Positions 33,374 to 41,181 of a stretch of 51,770 nucleotides of DNA are shown piece by piece; position 1 is the first letter of the stretch; every line of letters begins with the position of its first letter. Under the pieces are notes generated by a model, which was not told the origin of the DNA, ran no database searches, and saw nothing but the letters and a program-made list of their open reading frames with translations. The translations under genes and the position numbers were made by a program. This DNA is from Streptomyces sp. CNQ085. GTDB lineage: Bacteria; Actinomycetota; Actinomycetes; Streptomycetales; Streptomycetaceae. The DNA lies in the NCBI RefSeq assembly GCF_022614595.1, contig NZ_JAJFAU010000005.1, positions 11,473 through 63,242 of the forward strand, read 5' to 3'.

Positions 33374-33402
33374 TTCTTGTCGCGCATCATGCGCGACAAG
33401 AA
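33374..33402. promoter_or_regulatory. Orphan 29-bp perfect palindrome
   Basis: Fourteen-base arms (left arm TTCTTGTCGCGCAT, 33374-33387; right arm ATGCGCGACAAGAA, 33389-33402) around a single base. It lies between the convergent DsbA-like gene and the permease remnant. It could be the operator of a deleted promoter (AsnC/Lrp- or TetR-type length) or a hairpin terminator; no T tract follows. Confidence 0.55.
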
Positions 33403-33445
33403 CTGAAGGGCAACAGCGCCGCCGGGGCGTACGGAGACGCGGCGG

Positions 33446-33922
33446 CTACCGCTCGCGCGCCGCCCCGGAGGGCGCCCGCCCCGCCCGCCGCTGCCGCACC
33501 AGCCCGGCCGCCGACAGGGCCAGGGTGAGTCCGGCGGTGAGGGCCAGCTGGGTGCGGGTGTCGCCCTCGCGCGGCATCAGCAGCAGCACCCAGAAGATCC
33601 ACCCTGCGGTGAAGCCCGCCCACGGGCCGATCGCGCGCTCGGCGTGGACGGAGAAGGAGCCGGAGGCGGGGTGGGCGGCGGACATCTCGCCGAGCATCCG
33701 CATCACCAGCAGTCCGGAGGCGGCGTAGGCGAGGACGATGGACGGGCCCGCGGCGGCGATGCCCGCGCCGGAGCCGACGAAGAGACCGGCGCCGATCACG
33801 CCGCCGAGGGCGATCATCGACAGATGGCGCTGCCTGAGGCCATGGGAGAGGGCGGCGTGCTCGGTGCCGTCCGTCTCCCGGCGAGGGGAGGCGGTGTTCT
33901 TCACATCGGGCGTGCCGGACAT
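33446..33922 (-). pseudogene. Amino-acid permease with in-frame internal deletion
   Basis: A 158-residue frame. Residues 1-~115 are the start of an APC-superfamily amino-acid permease: HGLRQRHLSMIALGGVIGAG (consensus entry), TM1-TM3 and GPWAGFTAGWIFWVLL. Then, after LLLMPREGD, comes TRTQLALTAGLTLALSAAGLVRQRRA, which looks like the last TM segment and basic tail of a full-length permease. Functional members have 12 TM segments and 450-500 residues, so about 300 residues are missing while start, frame and tail are kept. Transport is not expected. Confidence 0.75.
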
Positions 33923-34211
33923 GGGGAAGGTGCCGTCCAGGGAGTCGGGGGAAGCGGAACAGTTGGCTCCGCACCTGGCAAGTGTGGGCGCCCGGCCCGG
34001 TCGGCGGCAACGTCCCTCACCCTCCCATCCGATATACGGACAGCTGGGCGATCCGTGGGCGAGTCGGCGGCGCGCACTCCTCCACCCACTCTCCAGCCAC
34101 CTCCCACAAGCTCGACCCGCCCTTCTTTGTCGTCAACCTCACGGGGGCGCCGGGGCTGGCGTCGGTTAACGTCGGGGCGTCCCCCGAAGTCCTCACGAGA
34201 CCGGAGCCGTG
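33923..34211. other. Divergent permease-remnant / bioY region
   Basis: 289 bases without a gene. GGAG at 34203-34206 is the bioY ribosome binding site. No clear biotin-repressor palindrome was found; a GTTAAC lies near 34166. Confidence 0.35.
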
Positions 34212-34820
34212 ATGAGCACCTCTGCCACCACCGCAGCCACCGTCCGCCCGGGCGCCGTCCTCGCCGACGTCCTGCCCGCCTCCACCGCCGCCCGCGCCCG
34301 TCTGCGCGACGCGGCCCTGGTCCTCGGCGGCGCCGCGCTCACCGGGGTGGCCGCGCAGCTCGCGGTCCCCGTGCCGGGCTCGCCCGTCCCCGTCACCGGC
34401 CAGACCTTCGCCGCGCTGCTGCTCGGCGCCGGCCTGGGCCCCCGCCGCGCCCTGGCCTCCATGGGCCTGTACGCCGCCGCGGGCGTGGCCGGGATGCCGT
34501 GGTTCGCCGAGGGCGGCTCCGGCGCCGCGATGCCCTCCTTCGGCTACGTCATCGGCATGCTGCTGGCCGCCGTCGCCGTCGGCGCCCTGGCCCGCCGGGG
34601 CGGTGACCGCGGCGCGCTGCGCACCGCCGGGACCATGGCCGTGGGCACCGCGATCATCTACGCCGTCGGCGTCCCCTACCTGGCCCTGGCCACGGGCATG
34701 TCCGCCGGCCAGGCCGTCGCGGCCGGTCTGGTGCCCTTCCTGATCGGCGACGCGCTCAAGGCGGCCCTGGCCATGGGAGCCCTCCCCGCGGCCTGGAAGC
34801 TGGTCGGGCGCAAGTCCTGA
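34212..34820 (+). CDS. bioY: Biotin transporter BioY
   Basis: A 202-residue membrane protein, the biotin-binding S component of an ECF transporter (some BioY work alone). Six hydrophobic segments are visible, including DAALVLGGAALTGVAAQLAV, GQTFAALLLGAGLGPRRALA (the family motif), GYVIGMLLAAVAVGAL and TMAVGTAIIYAVGVPYLAL, ending FLIGDALKAALAMGAL. The ATG at 34212 has GGAG at proper spacing; a GTG one codon earlier is too close. No bioM/bioN genes adjoin, as is common. It is 26 nt from rpiB. Confidence 0.9.
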   Translation: MSTSATTAATVRPGAVLADVLPASTAARARLRDAALVLGGAALTGVAAQLAVPVPGSPVPVTGQTFAALLLGAGLGPRRALASMGLYAAAGVAGMPWFAEGGSGAAMPSFGYVIGMLLAAVAVGALARRGGDRGALRTAGTMAVGTAIIYAVGVPYLALATGMSAGQAVAAGLVPFLIGDALKAALAMGALPAAWKLVGRKS

Positions 34821-34832
34821 CCCGAGCCTGAA

Positions 34833-34838
34833 TAGACT
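34833..34838 (+). promoter_or_regulatory. Probable -10 box of rpiB (leaderless)
   Basis: TAGACT ends 8 nt before ATG 34847, with no ribosome binding site between. Confidence 0.35.
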
Positions 34839-34846
34839 TCCGCCCC

Positions 34847-35335
34847 ATGCGCGTGTACCTCGGCTCCGACCATGCCGGCTACGAACTGAAGAACCACCTC
34901 GTCCAGTGGCTGAAGGAGGCCGGGCACGAGCCCGTCGACTGCGGCCCGCACATCTACGACGCGGCTGACGACTACCCGCCCTTCTGCCTGCGCGCCGCGG
35001 AGCGGACGGCCGACGACGAGGACTGCCTGGGCATCGTCATCGGCGGTTCGGGCAACGGCGAGGCCATCGCCGCCAACAAGGTCAGGGGGGTGCGGGCCGC
35101 GCTGGCGTGGAGCGTGGAGACCGCCAGGCTGGGCCGGGAGCACAACGACGCCAACGTGATCAGCGTCGGCGCCCGGATGCACACCACCGAGGAGGCCGTC
35201 TCCTTCGTACGGGCCTTCCTCGACACCCCGTTCTCCGGCGACGAGCGGCACATCCGCCGCATCGACATGCTCTCGTCCTACGAGCGGACCGGGAACCTCC
35301 CGCCCGTCCCCGCCCACCACCCCCAGCAGGACTGA
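34847..35335 (+). CDS. rpiB: Ribose-5-phosphate isomerase B
   Basis: A 162-residue RpiB/LacAB isomerase interconverting ribose-5-phosphate and ribulose-5-phosphate in the pentose phosphate pathway. The phosphate/substrate loop YLGSDHAGYELKNHL opens the protein. IVIGGSGNGEAIAANK carries the catalytic base: in the actinobacterial type it is Glu (SGNGE) instead of the Cys of the E. coli type. REHNDANVISVGARMH follows with the His and Arg of the active site. The length is normal. Confidence 0.95.
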   Translation: MRVYLGSDHAGYELKNHLVQWLKEAGHEPVDCGPHIYDAADDYPPFCLRAAERTADDEDCLGIVIGGSGNGEAIAANKVRGVRAALAWSVETARLGREHNDANVISVGARMHTTEEAVSFVRAFLDTPFSGDERHIRRIDMLSSYERTGNLPPVPAHHPQQD

Positions 35336-35360
35336 CCCCGGCAAGGACCGGCCCGCACCC

Positions 35361-36197
35361 GTGCCAGAAGGCCACACCATCCACCGGCTGGCCGCCGACC
35401 TCGACGACAGGTTCGGCGGCCGGCCCGTCCACGCCTCCAGCCCCCAGGGCCGTTTCGAGGGCGGAGCCGCCCTCGTCGACGGCCGGACGCTGGGCGGCAC
35501 CGACGCCCACGGCAAGCACCTCTTCCTCGGCTTCCCCCGGTTCGGAGGGGAGGCCGACGGCGAGTGGATCCACATCCACCTCGGCCTGTACGGCTCCTTC
35601 GCCCTCGGCGAGGGAGCGCCACCCGCACCCGTCGGGCTGACACGCCTGCGCCTGGCCACCGCCGAGGCGCCCTCCGCCTACGCCGACCTGCGCGGTCCCA
35701 ACACCTGCGAGCTGCTCACGGCGGCGGGGAAGGACGCGGTCACCGGCCGCCTGGGCCCCGACCCGCTGCGCCCCGACGCCGACCCTGAGCGGGCCTGGGC
35801 ACGGATCTCCCGCAGCCGCAGCACGGTCGCCGCGCTGCTGATGGACCAGAAGGTCGTCGCGGGCGTCGGCAACGTCTACCGCGCCGAGGTCCTCTTCCGG
35901 CACAACATCGACCCCTACCGCGCGGGCAGGGACCTCACCCGGGCCGAGTGGGAGGCGCTCTGGGCGGATCTGGCCGAGCTGATGCGCGAGGGTGTGCGGA
36001 ACAACCGCATCGACACCGTACGGCCCGAGCACACCCCCGAGTCCATGGGCCGCCCGCCGCGCGTGGACGACCACGGCGGCGAGGTGTACGTCTACCGCCG
36101 GACCGGGATGCCCTGCCACATCTGCGGCCAGGAGATCCGCACCGCCCCGCTCGCCGCCCGCAACCTGTTCTGGTGCCCCGGCTGCCAGAAGCCCTGA
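35361..36197 (+). CDS. Fpg/Nei-family DNA glycosylase (Nei2-like)
   Basis: A 278-residue base-excision repair glycosylase/AP lyase for oxidised bases. Starting at GTG, the mature N-terminus is Pro-Glu-Gly-His (PEGHTIHRLAADL), giving the catalytic Pro and Glu. Lys in LGGTDAHGKHLFLGF is the conserved beta-domain lysine. The helix-two-turn-helix contains QKVVAGVGNVYRAEVLF. The C-terminal zinc finger is CHICGQEIRTAPLAARNLFWCPGC. Nei-type substrate preference (oxidised pyrimidines) is inferred from PEGHT in place of PELPE. Confidence 0.93.
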   Translation: MPEGHTIHRLAADLDDRFGGRPVHASSPQGRFEGGAALVDGRTLGGTDAHGKHLFLGFPRFGGEADGEWIHIHLGLYGSFALGEGAPPAPVGLTRLRLATAEAPSAYADLRGPNTCELLTAAGKDAVTGRLGPDPLRPDADPERAWARISRSRSTVAALLMDQKVVAGVGNVYRAEVLFRHNIDPYRAGRDLTRAEWEALWADLAELMREGVRNNRIDTVRPEHTPESMGRPPRVDDHGGEVYVYRRTGMPCHICGQEIRTAPLAARNLFWCPGCQKP

Positions 36198-36239
36198 CCC
36201 GCCGGGCCCGCCGCTCTCTCGGGCCCCCGGCCCGAGCCG

Positions 36240-37469
36240 TCAGAAGCCGTGCGGCAGCCACGGCGCGACGGGCCAGGCGAACGCGGTCGCGGCCCCGGCC
36301 AGCGCCCCGGGACGCAGTTCCCGTACCCGTCCGGCGCCCGCCAGCGCGGCCAGGGACGTACCGCCCAGATAGGCCTCGCTCAACTCCTTTGCTCCCAGAG
36401 CCAGTTCAGCGGCATCACCGGTGCGCTCGCAGGAGGCGCCCGAGGCGTCGCCGGTCAGCCGCCAGCGCCCCGCGTTCCACGGGCAGAAGGAGTCCTCCAC
36501 CTCCAGCACCACGTCCACCGGCGCCGCGTAGCGGCGGGCCGCCAGCGCCGCGCCCACCTCCACCGGGCGCAGATGCAGCAGATCGCGCAGGAGGAGACCG
36601 CACCGACGGATGTCGCCGACCAGATGGAACAGCGGATCGTCCACCGGACGGGACTTCGCCTCCACCACCGAGGTCAGGTCGATCCCGAACAGGAAGTGCC
36701 ACAGCGCCGCGCGCGCCGCCGGGTCCAGCGCCTCCAGATCGTGCACCAGCACCGTGCCCTTCGGGCCGGCCGCGTCCCACTCCGGCTTGACGGCATAGCG
36801 GGCGTATCCGCGCAGTTCGCCGTCCGCCTCGGCCAGCACGCAGCGCAGCGCCGACGCGCCTTCCCGCCAGCCCCCGGGATCCAGTACGCCCTGCCGCTCC
36901 CAGCCCGGACGCCGCTCCAGCATCCCGGGCCGGGAAGGCACCAGGCGGGCGTACAGCTTCTCGCACTCCTCCAGCGCCGCGACCGGATCGGCGTTCCGCA
37001 GCCTGACCCCCTCCGTGCCCGGCGGCACCTGCGGGCGCACCCGGTCCCTGTCGATCCGGGCGCGCACATGGCGGGCCGCCACGCCGTACCCGAAGCGTCC
37101 GTAGATCGCCGGCTCCGAGGCGGTCAGCACCGCCAGCGGCTCCCCGGCCGCCCGCGCGTCGTCCAGCTGCCGGCGCATCATGGAGGTCAGGATGCCGCGC
37201 CGCCGGTGCGTGGCGGCCACGCTGACCATCGACAGCCCGCCGGTGGGCACGACCGCGCCCCCGGGCACCGACATGCGGAAGGAGAACGCACAGGCCGTAC
37301 CGACGATCTCCTCCCCGTCCCGGACGGCGACCGCCCGCTCGAACTCCGTCAGCTCCCGCCACAGCGCCCGGGCCTCGGGCGGCTCGGACTCCCCGAAGGC
37401 GAGTTCGAGCTTCTCGAACCAGTCGTCCCACTCCTCGGGACGCAGCACCCGCAGATTCGTACCCATCAT
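36240..37469 (-). CDS. Eis-like GNAT N-acetyltransferase
   Basis: A 409-residue protein of the Eis family (two GNAT-like domains plus a sterol-carrier-like C-domain). FRMSVPGGAVVPTGGLSMVSVAATHRRRG carries the beta-4 strand and the acetyl-CoA pyrophosphate loop (RRRGILTSMM). LAVLTASEPAIYGRFGYG is a strongly conserved Eis block. The protein ends WLPHGF; a C-terminal aromatic whose carboxylate acts in catalysis is characteristic. Mycobacterial Eis acetylates aminoglycosides and proteins, but substrates of Streptomyces members are mostly unknown. ATG 37469 or the adjacent ATG is the start. It is divergent from the SpoIIE-type phosphatase gene. Confidence 0.88.
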   Translation of the reverse strand: MMGTNLRVLRPEEWDDWFEKLELAFGESEPPEARALWRELTEFERAVAVRDGEEIVGTACAFSFRMSVPGGAVVPTGGLSMVSVAATHRRRGILTSMMRRQLDDARAAGEPLAVLTASEPAIYGRFGYGVAARHVRARIDRDRVRPQVPPGTEGVRLRNADPVAALEECEKLYARLVPSRPGMLERRPGWERQGVLDPGGWREGASALRCVLAEADGELRGYARYAVKPEWDAAGPKGTVLVHDLEALDPAARAALWHFLFGIDLTSVVEAKSRPVDDPLFHLVGDIRRCGLLLRDLLHLRPVEVGAALAARRYAAPVDVVLEVEDSFCPWNAGRWRLTGDASGASCERTGDAAELALGAKELSEAYLGGTSLAALAGAGRVRELRPGALAGAATAFAWPVAPWLPHGF

Positions 37470-37570
37470 GGACCCATCCCTATCAGGAAGACAGAAGCGG
37501 GGCGACTGGTTATCGAACACCGTTTCAGGTCACCCCATGTCGGGAATCGACGGACCCCCGAACGGGTGGA

Positions 37571-37576
37571 TAAGGT
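37571..37576 (+). promoter_or_regulatory. Probable -10 box of the SpoIIE-type phosphatase gene (leaderless)
   Basis: TAAGGT ends 7 nt before ATG 37584. No ribosome binding site is present. Confidence 0.4.
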
Positions 37577-37583
37577 CCCTGAC

Positions 37584-38738
37584 ATGGCAGGTCGCACGGG
37601 CAACACCCTCCCCGCGCCCCGGTTGCGCCAGGCCCGCAAGGCCGTCCGCCGGGTCCGCACCGTCCTGCGCCGCTCCGCCGTCGACTACTTCCGCGGCGAC
37701 GGATCCGACCGGATCGCCTTCGCCGCCCTGCTCGCCACCGTCCCCGCCCTCGCCTACGCCACGACCGCTGAGCCGCTGTGGTTCGCGCCCGAGGGTCTGG
37801 TGCTGCCGGTCATCGCGGGCGGCCTGCTGCTGCGCCCGGCCAGTCTGCTGGTCCTGTACGCCGCCGCGGCCGGCGCCCTGATCGTGGAGGCCACCGTGCT
37901 CGGCCCGTACACGGCCGGGCCCGGCCGTGTCACACCGGGGACCGTCCTGGTGGTGGGCGCGGTCGGGCTCTCCGGGCTGCTGATCGCCCAGTTCCGCAGC
38001 CGGGTCGGCGTCCCCTGGCGGCGCGGCAACACCATGCTGTTCGACCTGCGCGAACGCATCCGCGTCCAGAGCAAGCTGCCGAAGCTGCCCGTGGGCTGGC
38101 ACCGGGAGATGGCGCTGCGTCCGGCGGGCGGGCAGTCCTTCTCCGGCGACTTCGTCGTCGCCACCCTCACCGGGCCCGACCGCCGCACTCTGGAGGCCGT
38201 CCTCACCGACGTCTCCGGCAAGGGCATGGACGCGGGCTCCCGCGCGCTGCTGTTGTCCGGCGCCTTCGGCGGACTGCTGGGCTCTCTGCCTCCGCACGCC
38301 TTCCTTCCGGCCGCCAACGACTACCTGCTGCGCCAGGACTGGCAGGAGGGCTTCGCGACCTCCGTCCACCTCGTCCTCGACCTCGACAGCGGCGACTACG
38401 AGCTGTTCTCCGCGGGCCACGTCCCGGCCCTCCAGCTCAACGCGGGCAGTGGCCGCTGGGAGGAGAAGAACGCCGAGGGACCGCTGCTGGGCGTCTACGA
38501 CGGCGCCCGGTTCGACCCGGTCAAGGGGAGTCTGCGCCCGGGCGACGTCCTGATGCTCTTCACCGACGGCCTGGTGGAGACCGCCGAACGGGAGCTGACC
38601 GAGGGCATCGACAGGCTCACGGGGGAGGCCGACCGCTATGTCGTCAGGGGCTTCGCGGGGGCCGCCTGGCATCTGATCGAAGCCGTCGCCCGCGACGTCA
38701 ACGACGACCGTGCCCTGCTGCTGATCCGCCGTGACTGA
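37584..38738 (+). CDS. Membrane-anchored SpoIIE-type PP2C phosphatase
   Basis: A 384-residue protein with an N-terminal membrane domain and a C-terminal PPM phosphatase. Hydrophobic segments occupy about residues 45-135 (IAFAALLATVPALAYAT, LVLPVIAGGLLLRPASLLVLYAAAAGALIVEA, GTVLVVGAVGLSGLLIAQF). The phosphatase domain has SFSGDFVVATL, VLTDVSGKGMDAGSRALLL, LFSAGHVPALQL and LMLFTDGLVETAE, the usual SpoIIE-like metal and core motifs. Such proteins dephosphorylate anti-sigma-factor antagonists in many actinobacteria; the partner here is unknown. Confidence 0.9.
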   Translation: MAGRTGNTLPAPRLRQARKAVRRVRTVLRRSAVDYFRGDGSDRIAFAALLATVPALAYATTAEPLWFAPEGLVLPVIAGGLLLRPASLLVLYAAAAGALIVEATVLGPYTAGPGRVTPGTVLVVGAVGLSGLLIAQFRSRVGVPWRRGNTMLFDLRERIRVQSKLPKLPVGWHREMALRPAGGQSFSGDFVVATLTGPDRRTLEAVLTDVSGKGMDAGSRALLLSGAFGGLLGSLPPHAFLPAANDYLLRQDWQEGFATSVHLVLDLDSGDYELFSAGHVPALQLNAGSGRWEEKNAEGPLLGVYDGARFDPVKGSLRPGDVLMLFTDGLVETAERELTEGIDRLTGEADRYVVRGFAGAAWHLIEAVARDVNDDRALLLIRRD

Positions 38739-38886
38739 CGAGGGTGCGGCCGGTACGTCGGGCAGGACCCCGCGGTGGCCGGTCACCGAGGCGGAGGCGG
38801 ACTCAGCCGCGGGATCCTGAGGGAGATCAGGCAGGGCCTGCGTGAGCCGTACGGCGCCGCGGACCGGTGAGACCCCGGGCGGATGG

Positions 38887-40089
38887 TCAGCGCGAGTCGG
38901 CCCTACCGGAGGGCTCCGCCGTCCCGGCCGAGTCCGCCGGGGCGGCCGGGACGGCGGAGCGCCGCCGGGCGTCCTCGGCGGCGTCCCGTCCGAAGAGCCA
39001 GTCCATCCTGGGCTCCATCGCGAACCGGAACGCCCGCCGCACCGGAGAGCCGCACAGCACGGCCGCCAGGGCCACGGCGCCGATCGTCAGCGCGACGACG
39101 CCGGCCGGTGTGGCGATCCAGGGGAACGCGTCGTACCACCCGAAGATCCGCGAGGCCTGGACCAGGAAGCCGTGCAGCAGGTAGGCGTACAGCGTCCCCG
39201 CGCCCAGTGCGGTGAACCACGTGTGGCGCCGGGGGACCCAGGCGAAGAAGCAGGCCGTCAGCACCAGGGAGCAGGCGAACATCGCGAGGTTCATGGCGAC
39301 GCCGATCCACCAGGGCACGCCGAGCTCCTGGCCGCTGCTGTTGTGGTAGAACCACTCGAAGTTCATCCGGGGGCCCGACCAGTACGCGAGGACCAGCGCC
39401 GCGGCGGCCACGGGCACGCTCAGCAGCCGCACCCCGCGCCGCCGCACGCGCTCGAAGTGCTCGGGCCGCAGGCAGAGGCCGAGGACGAAGAACGGCAGGA
39501 GCTGCAGTACCCGCTGGAGGTCCAGGTCGTTGCCGATGTCGGGTGAGACCGAGGCCAGCAGGGCGATGCCCAGGGCTATCGGCAGGGGCCTGCGCAGGGC
39601 CTTCCAGACGGGTGTCGTCAGCCGCCACACGAACAGCGCGATCAGAAACCAGGTCAGGTACCAGGGATCGAGCAGGCTTATGGGGTGCTCCGGGGAGTCC
39701 GCCGCCTTTCTGAACAGGCTGTAGGCGGTCTCGAAGAGCAGATACGGCACGAGTACGCCGGTCACCAGCCGCCGCACCCGGCTCGGGCGCGTGTCGAAGC
39801 TTCGGGAGAAGTAGCCCGAAACGATGATGAAGGCCGGCATGTGGAAGGCGTACACGAAGTTGTAGGCCGCCAGCACCGCCCGCGAGTCGTCGATCACCGG
39901 CCGCCAGGCGTGTCCCACCACGACCAGCGCGATCGCCAGGAACTTGGCGTTGTCGAAGAAGGCGTCCCGCCGCCCGGCTCCGCCCGTTCCGCCTCTCGGC
40001 CCGGTCCGGCCGGTCTCCGGTGCGGACGGTGTGGCCGCGTCGGGCCTGGCGGGAGGGCGCGGCGAGCGCTCGTGGCCGACCTGGAACAT
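38887..40089 (-). CDS. Acyltransferase family 3 membrane protein
   Basis: A 400-residue integral membrane protein of the acyltransferase-3 / OpgC group. After a ~45-residue Pro/Gly/Arg-rich cytoplasmic head comes RDAFFDNAKFLAIALVVVGHAWRP, the conserved opening with the essential His. About ten hydrophobic segments follow, including FHMPAFIIVSGYF and FTALGAGTLYAYLLHGFLV. Members acetylate or succinylate extracytoplasmic sugars, antibiotics or polymers; the substrate here is unknown. ATG 40089 is chosen because a -35/-10 pair sits directly upstream and the longer frame adds improbable sequence. Confidence 0.85.
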   Translation of the reverse strand: MFQVGHERSPRPPARPDAATPSAPETGRTGPRGGTGGAGRRDAFFDNAKFLAIALVVVGHAWRPVIDDSRAVLAAYNFVYAFHMPAFIIVSGYFSRSFDTRPSRVRRLVTGVLVPYLLFETAYSLFRKAADSPEHPISLLDPWYLTWFLIALFVWRLTTPVWKALRRPLPIALGIALLASVSPDIGNDLDLQRVLQLLPFFVLGLCLRPEHFERVRRRGVRLLSVPVAAAALVLAYWSGPRMNFEWFYHNSSGQELGVPWWIGVAMNLAMFACSLVLTACFFAWVPRRHTWFTALGAGTLYAYLLHGFLVQASRIFGWYDAFPWIATPAGVVALTIGAVALAAVLCGSPVRRAFRFAMEPRMDWLFGRDAAEDARRRSAVPAAPADSAGTAEPSGRADSR

Positions 40090-40591
40090 CTGCCGCACTT
40101 TAGCGGGAACCCGGCCGCAGGTAAATCCGGGGAGTTCTCGAACCCCTCGGAACGGGGAATTGTGACCAGTGCCTCTCGGGCAGCCCATGGAAAGCGACAC
40201 CTTTTGTGTTTTACACGTTAAGTCCCATTCGTCCGCCCTTTTCTTCCGGTCGTGCCGGACTTGTCCCCTCGGAAGGCGTCGCTCCCCCTTCGGGGTTCCG
40301 CCGTCCGGAGCGAATCGCGGCAACCGTCGAATTCCGGCGGTGAAGTTATTGGGAATGTTCTCGGAAGATCCGGCCCGAAATGCCGGAGTGTGCCGCGCGG
40401 GCCCGGTGCGGTGCCGGGCGGGGGCGGTCCGGCGGACCCGGCCCGCTGACACGCCCGGGGCCCGCCGATCCTCCACCCGCCTCCACCAACACGGCAGTTG
40501 GTGGCACGATGGTCACACCGGGGACGTGGTGGAGGGTTCCCGGGCCGGCGCGGCCGGCGCAGAGGCGTTGCGACCAAGGGTGTGATCAGTT
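40090..40591. other. 502-base divergent intergenic region
   Basis: No gene recognised. It holds the acyltransferase promoter at one end. A noticeably AT-richer stretch around 40200-40235 (TTTTGTGTTTTACACGTTAA) and another near 40340 could be further promoter or leader DNA. The small membrane protein gene starts at its right end. Confidence 0.4.
40097..40125 (-). promoter_or_regulatory. Promoter of the acyltransferase gene (leaderless)
   Basis: On the minus strand TTTACC (40120-40125), 17-nt spacer, TAAAGT (40097-40102), then 7 nt to ATG 40089. This is the best-formed leaderless promoter in the window. Confidence 0.6.
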
Positions 40592-40786
40592 GTGGCCATT
40601 TCACTGTCTGTGGTGCTGCTCTTGGCGATCATCATGGTCGTTCTCATGCGCAGCGGCTCACTGAAGGCGGGACCCGCGCTCGTCGCGATCCTCTTCGGCT
40701 TCTTCCTGGCCTCCACGGGCATCGCCCCGTCGATCAGCCGCTTCCTCGACTCGCTCGCCGAGTCGATCAACCAGATCACTTTCTGA
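40592..40786 (+). CDS. Small conserved membrane protein
   Basis: A 64-residue protein beginning at GTG 40592. Two hydrophobic stretches: MAISLSVVLLLAIIMVVLM and LKAGPALVAILFGFFLAST. The C-terminus (APSISRFLDSLAESINQITF) is amphipathic. It lies just upstream of the tRNA pair and tig on the same strand, a position where Streptomyces genomes often have a similar small ORF. Function unknown. Confidence 0.75.
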   Translation: MAISLSVVLLLAIIMVVLMRSGSLKAGPALVAILFGFFLASTGIAPSISRFLDSLAESINQITF

Positions 40787-40822
40787 GGGCGTCCGGAAAG
40801 CGGGCGCGCAGGCAAACAGCGG

Positions 40823-40893
40823 AGCGGGCGACGGGAATCGAACCCGCGTAGCCAGTTTGGAAGACTGGGGCTCTACCATTGAGCTACGCCCGC
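40823..40893 (-). tRNA. tRNA-Gly (TCC)
   Basis: On the minus strand, acceptor GCGGGCG pairs with CGCCCGC. D arm AGCTCAATGGTAGAGC, anticodon loop CTTCCAA (anticodon TCC) on stem CCCAG/CTGG, and T arm GCGGGTTCGATTCCCGT are all present. The 3' CCA is not encoded. 71 nt. Confidence 0.95.
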
Positions 40894-41006
40894 GGCACCG
40901 CCGTCGTTCACGCGGCAGGCAGATCATACAGACCGCAGCCGACCGACCGTGAACCGTGTGCGGCACGCTCCGCATCGTACGGCATGTACTCTACGTGTCG
41001 CACGGA

Positions 41007-41083
41007 CGGGGTGTGGCGCAGCTTGGTAGCGCGTCCGCTTTGGGAGCGGAAGGCCGTCGGTTCGAATCCGGCCACCCCGACCA
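41007..41083 (+). tRNA. tRNA-Pro (TGG)
   Basis: Acceptor CGGGGTG pairs with CACCCCG. D arm GCGCAGCTTGGTAGCGC, anticodon loop TTTGGGA (anticodon TGG) on stem TCCGC/GCGGA, and T arm GTCGGTTCGAATCCGGC are present. An encoded CCA follows the discriminator A. Confidence 0.95.
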
Positions 41084-41181
41084 CGTACTATGAAAGACGC
41101 GCCTGTCTGTGTCGTGTCTGCGTGCGGGGCGCCCCACAAGAAGTACGAAGTCCCAGCAGTCAGCCCCCAAGGAGACCGACC

